The position numbers were made by a program, and so were the translations under genes. DNA of 64,000 nt, from contig CAMXAZ010000002.1 in the NCBI GenBank assembly GCA_947179295.1, forward strand, positions 1 through 64,000. The letters are read 5' to 3'. The notes beneath the pieces were generated by a model that was not told where the DNA came from, searched no databases, and worked only from the letters and a program-made list of their open reading frames with translations. Numbering within the stretch: the first letter of the stretch is position 1; each line of letters opens with the position of its first letter. Below are positions 61,562 to 64,000 of this stretch, in pieces. Source of the stretch: an uncultured Muribaculaceae bacterium (lineage in GTDB: Bacteria; Bacteroidota; Bacteroidia; Bacteroidales; Muribaculaceae).

Positions 61562-62231
61562 ATATGTTGACTGATTGTGTGGTCGTGGTATTCAGTTCGC
61601 TTCCGGGCATGATTGCCTGGAATTCAGAGGGGAGAAGACGGCTCTGGAGCGAGGGGAGGGCGGTGGAGAGTATCATCCGCAGGTCAAGCCCGAACGAGCG
61701 GCTGTCAAGATAGAGCAGGTTCAGACGCACTTTGTCGGGGAAGATCACGCTGTCATTGTAGGCCTGCGGATCTTCCTGCGAGGCGAGTATTTCTTCTTCA
61801 TATCGGTAGCGTAGAGTCGCCGCTCCGGTGATGCCGGGCTTGAGGCTGAGTATGCGTCTGCTGTCGCCTTCGAGGCAGTCGGCATAGCCGGGCACGTCGG
61901 GTCTTGGGCCCACGAAACTCATGTCACCCTTGATGACATTCCACAGTTCCGGCAGTTCGTCGATCTTCCACCGGCGCAGCACGGCTCCGAGAGGAGTGAT
62001 GCGGCTTTCGCCGGCCACGCTGACCGAAGAGCCTCCGTGGGCCGGACGCATGGTGCGGAATTTGACCAGCGTGAACAGTCGGCCGTCCTTGCCTACGCGC
62101 TTCTGCCTGAAGATGGCCGGAGCGCCGGGCATGACGATCGCTATAGCTATCCATGTCAGCAAAATGACGGGGATGGCTACAGCAAGGCCGATAATGCCTG
62201 CAAAGCGGTCAAAGATTTCTTTTGTCAGCAA
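61551..62231 (-). CDS. Undecaprenyl-phosphate sugar-1-phosphate transferase (PglC/WbaP-like)
   Basis: A 226-residue initiating transferase that moves a sugar-1-phosphate onto a polyprenol phosphate on the cytoplasmic face. One re-entrant N-terminal helix (FAGIIGLAVAIPVILLTWIAIAIVM) precedes the small catalytic domain with RVGKDGRLFTLVKFRTMRP, KIDELPELWNVIKGDMSFVGPRPDVP and RILSLKPGITGAATLRYR, all family hallmarks. Start appears to be TTG 62231; no upstream in-frame ATG fits. It is the first gene of the operon behind the consensus promoter at 62361-62391. With a dehydratase and an aminotransferase this is a PglC-E-F-like set; the PglD-type acetyltransferase is not in the window. Confidence 0.93.
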   Translation of the reverse strand: MLTKEIFDRFAGIIGLAVAIPVILLTWIAIAIVMPGAPAIFRQKRVGKDGRLFTLVKFRTMRPAHGGSSVSVAGESRITPLGAVLRRWKIDELPELWNVIKGDMSFVGPRPDVPGYADCLEGDSRRILSLKPGITGAATLRYRYEEEILASQEDPQAYNDSVIFPDKVRLNLLYLDSRSFGLDLRMILSTALPSLQSRLLPSEFQAIMPGSELNTTTTQSVNIYAN

Positions 62232-62360
62232 GGTTAAATTAACTGTGTTTTAAAGAAGAATCGCGTTTACTATCAAAAACAGGGATGAATTAAGGCGTTA
62301 TATGAGAATCAGTTGAATGCCGGATTGTTAAAGCAGTAGAAGATAATTCATCCGAGTTCA

Positions 62361-62391
62361 CAAAAGTACTAAATTCCAAAAATACGGCAAA
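62361..62391 (-). promoter_or_regulatory. Consensus promoter of the glycan operon
   Basis: On the minus strand, TTTG (62391-62388), 19-bp spacer, TACTTTTG (62368-62361). The leader to the first start is about 120 nt. Confidence 0.85.
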
Positions 62392-62496
62392 AAGATTTAA
62401 CATAAAAATTCCACGCGGGCGGAAAAATGGAGGAAATAGATAAAATTTAGGCTTAAGTACAGGTTGTGGCTATGTGTGGAGCATTAGCAAAATAGT

Positions 62497-63453
62497 TCAG
62501 TGGACTATTTTATGCCAGATAGATACGGCATAGATGAAGATAAAGCCTGTGGGAATTACGATGCCGATGGCCTTTGGTATGGCTGTGATGAATCCGGATT
62601 TGTGTTGTGAGATATATAGATGTAGCTGGTAAGACAGTCTGTGATGTGATTTTAGCATGTGCCTGATTTTATCGGCCATGAATTTGTCAAATTTTTCCTG
62701 TGTGTTTTCAGGTGTGATCTCGAAGCCTCTTTGGTAAAGATGGCGTATCTGTGACGGTATTCTGAGAAAATTGTATTCAGTGGGCTGGACCTTCCATGTT
62801 GCAAATGCTTCAAAACATGTTTTCAGTTGTTCACATTCGGTCCAAAGGGTCTTTGCTGTCCGCTCGTCGTAATAGAATTTGCAGACTGCAAGCAGAACCA
62901 CTGAAATAAATCCTCCTAATGCCCAATATGCGGCATATTCTGCGTGAGGGCAAATTTGTTTCGATGATTCAATTTCATAGACTGTGGCAAAAGCGGAGAT
63001 CAGGGCTATAGGGATTGCCGGAAGCAAAAAAGAGGCTGTACGGCGGTAAAAATTGTGATGAATGAGCAGTATAGCGATAATTGAATAAACAATGAATATC
63101 ACTGATGAAATCAGCAGATAGTCATAGGAATAATGCTGATGTTGCTCCTCGTGTGCTGCCAAAAGCAGCAGAGTGAGCAGCAGCACGAACGATAGTTTGC
63201 CAAGATGTGTGATCGTTGACTTGAAACTCTGCAGCTGTGGATCGACAGTGATCCGGTTGAGACGGTTTATGTCATTGTCGGTCAGAACTCCGTGAAACTG
63301 TCCCTTCCATTTGGAAATTTCTTGGATGATATTCGTGCGGGCTTTTGCCGGAACAACATAGGTTAGCATCTCCTGATAGAAAAACAAGATGCTTACCCCG
63401 GCACCGAACTGGAGAATTGCTGTGAGATCCAAAAGTTGGACAGGGGTACTCAT
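62497..63453 (-). CDS. Multi-pass membrane protein of unknown function
   Basis: A 318-residue protein with a short N-terminal hydrophobic stretch (about 10-30), four central helices (about 82-102, 108-132, 140-160, 175-192) and one C-terminal helix (about 290-312). The first cytoplasmic stretch (about 35-80, KARTNIIQEISKWKGQFHG) and the one between helices (about 200-285) are charged. The layout is similar to SLATT-type effector proteins of predicted defence systems, but I cannot match a motif, so this remains open. It shares an ATGA overlap (63450-63453) with the upstream gene, so the two are translationally coupled. AT-rich compared with the glycan operon. Confidence 0.55.
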   Translation of the reverse strand: MSTPVQLLDLTAILQFGAGVSILFFYQEMLTYVVPAKARTNIIQEISKWKGQFHGVLTDNDINRLNRITVDPQLQSFKSTITHLGKLSFVLLLTLLLLAAHEEQHQHYSYDYLLISSVIFIVYSIIAILLIHHNFYRRTASFLLPAIPIALISAFATVYEIESSKQICPHAEYAAYWALGGFISVVLLAVCKFYYDERTAKTLWTECEQLKTCFEAFATWKVQPTEYNFLRIPSQIRHLYQRGFEITPENTQEKFDKFMADKIRHMLKSHHRLSYQLHLYISQHKSGFITAIPKAIGIVIPTGFIFIYAVSIWHKIVH

Positions 63454-63989
63454 TGAACGGCGGCTATTTCCTGGACGGGTGCAGAATCAGAAAATGATGC
63501 GTCAAAAAGATCGGTCATTGTTTTTACAACATCAGGCGCATTGAACGAACAGTAGGCTTTGAAATGTTCGAAGTCATATTCATAGCGGTATTTGTCTGTG
63601 TCAAAGATTGCAAAATTGCATTTGCTGTTTTTGAAATGATCTTTGATCTTTCGCAGTGCATCAGTGGAGATATGGCGGATTTCAACTTTTGCCTGATTTC
63701 TGAATGTCCGGTCGAGAGTCGGTTCTTCTGATGTGAGAACTTTCAGACTTGTGTTGTCACGTTTGAGAAATCTGTTCATGGCCTCGATAAACTCAGGAGC
63801 TCGCCAGACTGCTGAAGAGCCACTCTGGCAGAATATGCGGACATCGTTCCGGCTATTGTCAAGCAGGACGGAATACAGCACGATGGCATGATCCTTTCCT
63901 CCGTTGGAAATGATGTCTGACGAGTGTGTTTCCGCTAAAGACAGAAGATATTCGCGGTATTCTTTTGCTTCGTTTGGTGTGAGGCACAT
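63450..63989 (-). CDS. Small soluble protein of unknown function, coupled to the membrane protein
   Basis: A 179-residue cytoplasmic protein without signal peptide. Alternating strands and helices: IISNGGKDHAIVLYSVLLD, NDVRIFCQSGSSAVWRAPEF, SLKVLTSEEP, AKVEIRHI, and CNFAIFDTDKYRYEYD. Strand-helix order with a Rossmann-like or PLD-like half fold is possible, but no HxK catalytic motif is present. I recognise no family. Start ATG 63989 is 11 bp from the window edge, so promoter and any upstream partner genes are out of view. Confidence 0.5.
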   Translation of the reverse strand: MCLTPNEAKEYREYLLSLAETHSSDIISNGGKDHAIVLYSVLLDNSRNDVRIFCQSGSSAVWRAPEFIEAMNRFLKRDNTSLKVLTSEEPTLDRTFRNQAKVEIRHISTDALRKIKDHFKNSKCNFAIFDTDKYRYEYDFEHFKAYCSFNAPDVVKTMTDLFDASFSDSAPVQEIAAVQ

Positions 63990-64000
63990 GGGAGATAAGA

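Overview
The window looks like chromosomal DNA of a gut Bacteroidales bacterium; a Muribaculaceae-like organism is my guess, not something the sequence proves. The evidence is: SusC/SusD outer-membrane nutrient uptake genes; families largely confined to Bacteroidota (GLPGLI, DUF4843, DUF4834, DUF6175-like, PKD-like lipoproteins, Reg_prop/Y_Y_Y regulators); lipoprotein and Sec signal peptides on many genes; and repeated Bacteroidales promoters of the form TTTG-N19/20-TAnnTTTG. Energy genes are those of an anaerobic succinate-type fermenter: ATP-dependent PEP carboxykinase, malate dehydrogenase and a single-chain pyruvate:ferredoxin oxidoreductase.

Layout. 1-5.3 kb: an AT-richer stretch with a small membrane protein, a membrane-bound AraC-type sensor/regulator and a divergent GH95-type secreted glycosidase, next to a tRNA-Ala(GGC). 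6-16 kb: rlmN, pckA, a secreted thioredoxin-like protein, a giant GH78 rhamnosidase/BNR fusion, a small thioredoxin lipoprotein and mdh. 16.4-26.8 kb: a SusC-SusD-DUF4843-PKD uptake cluster, then a secreted thioredoxin-fold protein, a trypsin-like protease and a GLPGLI protein. 27-38 kb: acyl-CoA ligase, asd, pyruvate:ferredoxin oxidoreductase, a lipoprotein, a small beta-barrel, a RecD-like helicase and a membrane-anchored pseudokinase. 38-42.8 kb: an acyltransferase-like protein, two glycosyltransferases and a polysaccharide flippase.

43-48.6 kb: a run of six secreted proteins of unknown role (two related LPP20-like proteins, a beta-barrel, a DUF6175-like protein and two large periplasmic proteins), interrupted by a 322-bp foldback, MITE-like element. 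48.9-54.4 kb: a lipoprotein/ABC ATPase/FtsX-like permease operon, a TPR membrane regulator and a small membrane protein. 54.7-56.6 kb: the phosphatidylethanolamine operon psd-pssA-DUF4834. 56.8-62.2 kb, minus strand: a four-gene glycan operon (sugar-phosphate transferase, aminotransferase, nucleotide-sugar dehydratase, OmpA-type barrel) behind one consensus promoter. 62.5-64 kb: two overlapping AT-rich genes of unknown function.

Most unusual signals. (1) Two unlinked promoters, before the lipoprotein gene at 33957 and before the secreted cluster at 43089, share one architecture: TTAAC-N5-TTAAC-N4-G8-TAA, with the eight-G run exactly 19 bp before the -7 box, in place of the usual -33 element. 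This suggests a common regulator or a slippage-prone promoter. (2) The foldback element at 44710-45031. (3) A nearly identical 23-bp motif upstream of both pckA and mdh. (4) A kinase-fold protein that has lost its catalytic loop. No rRNA, CRISPR array, transposase or integrase gene was seen.
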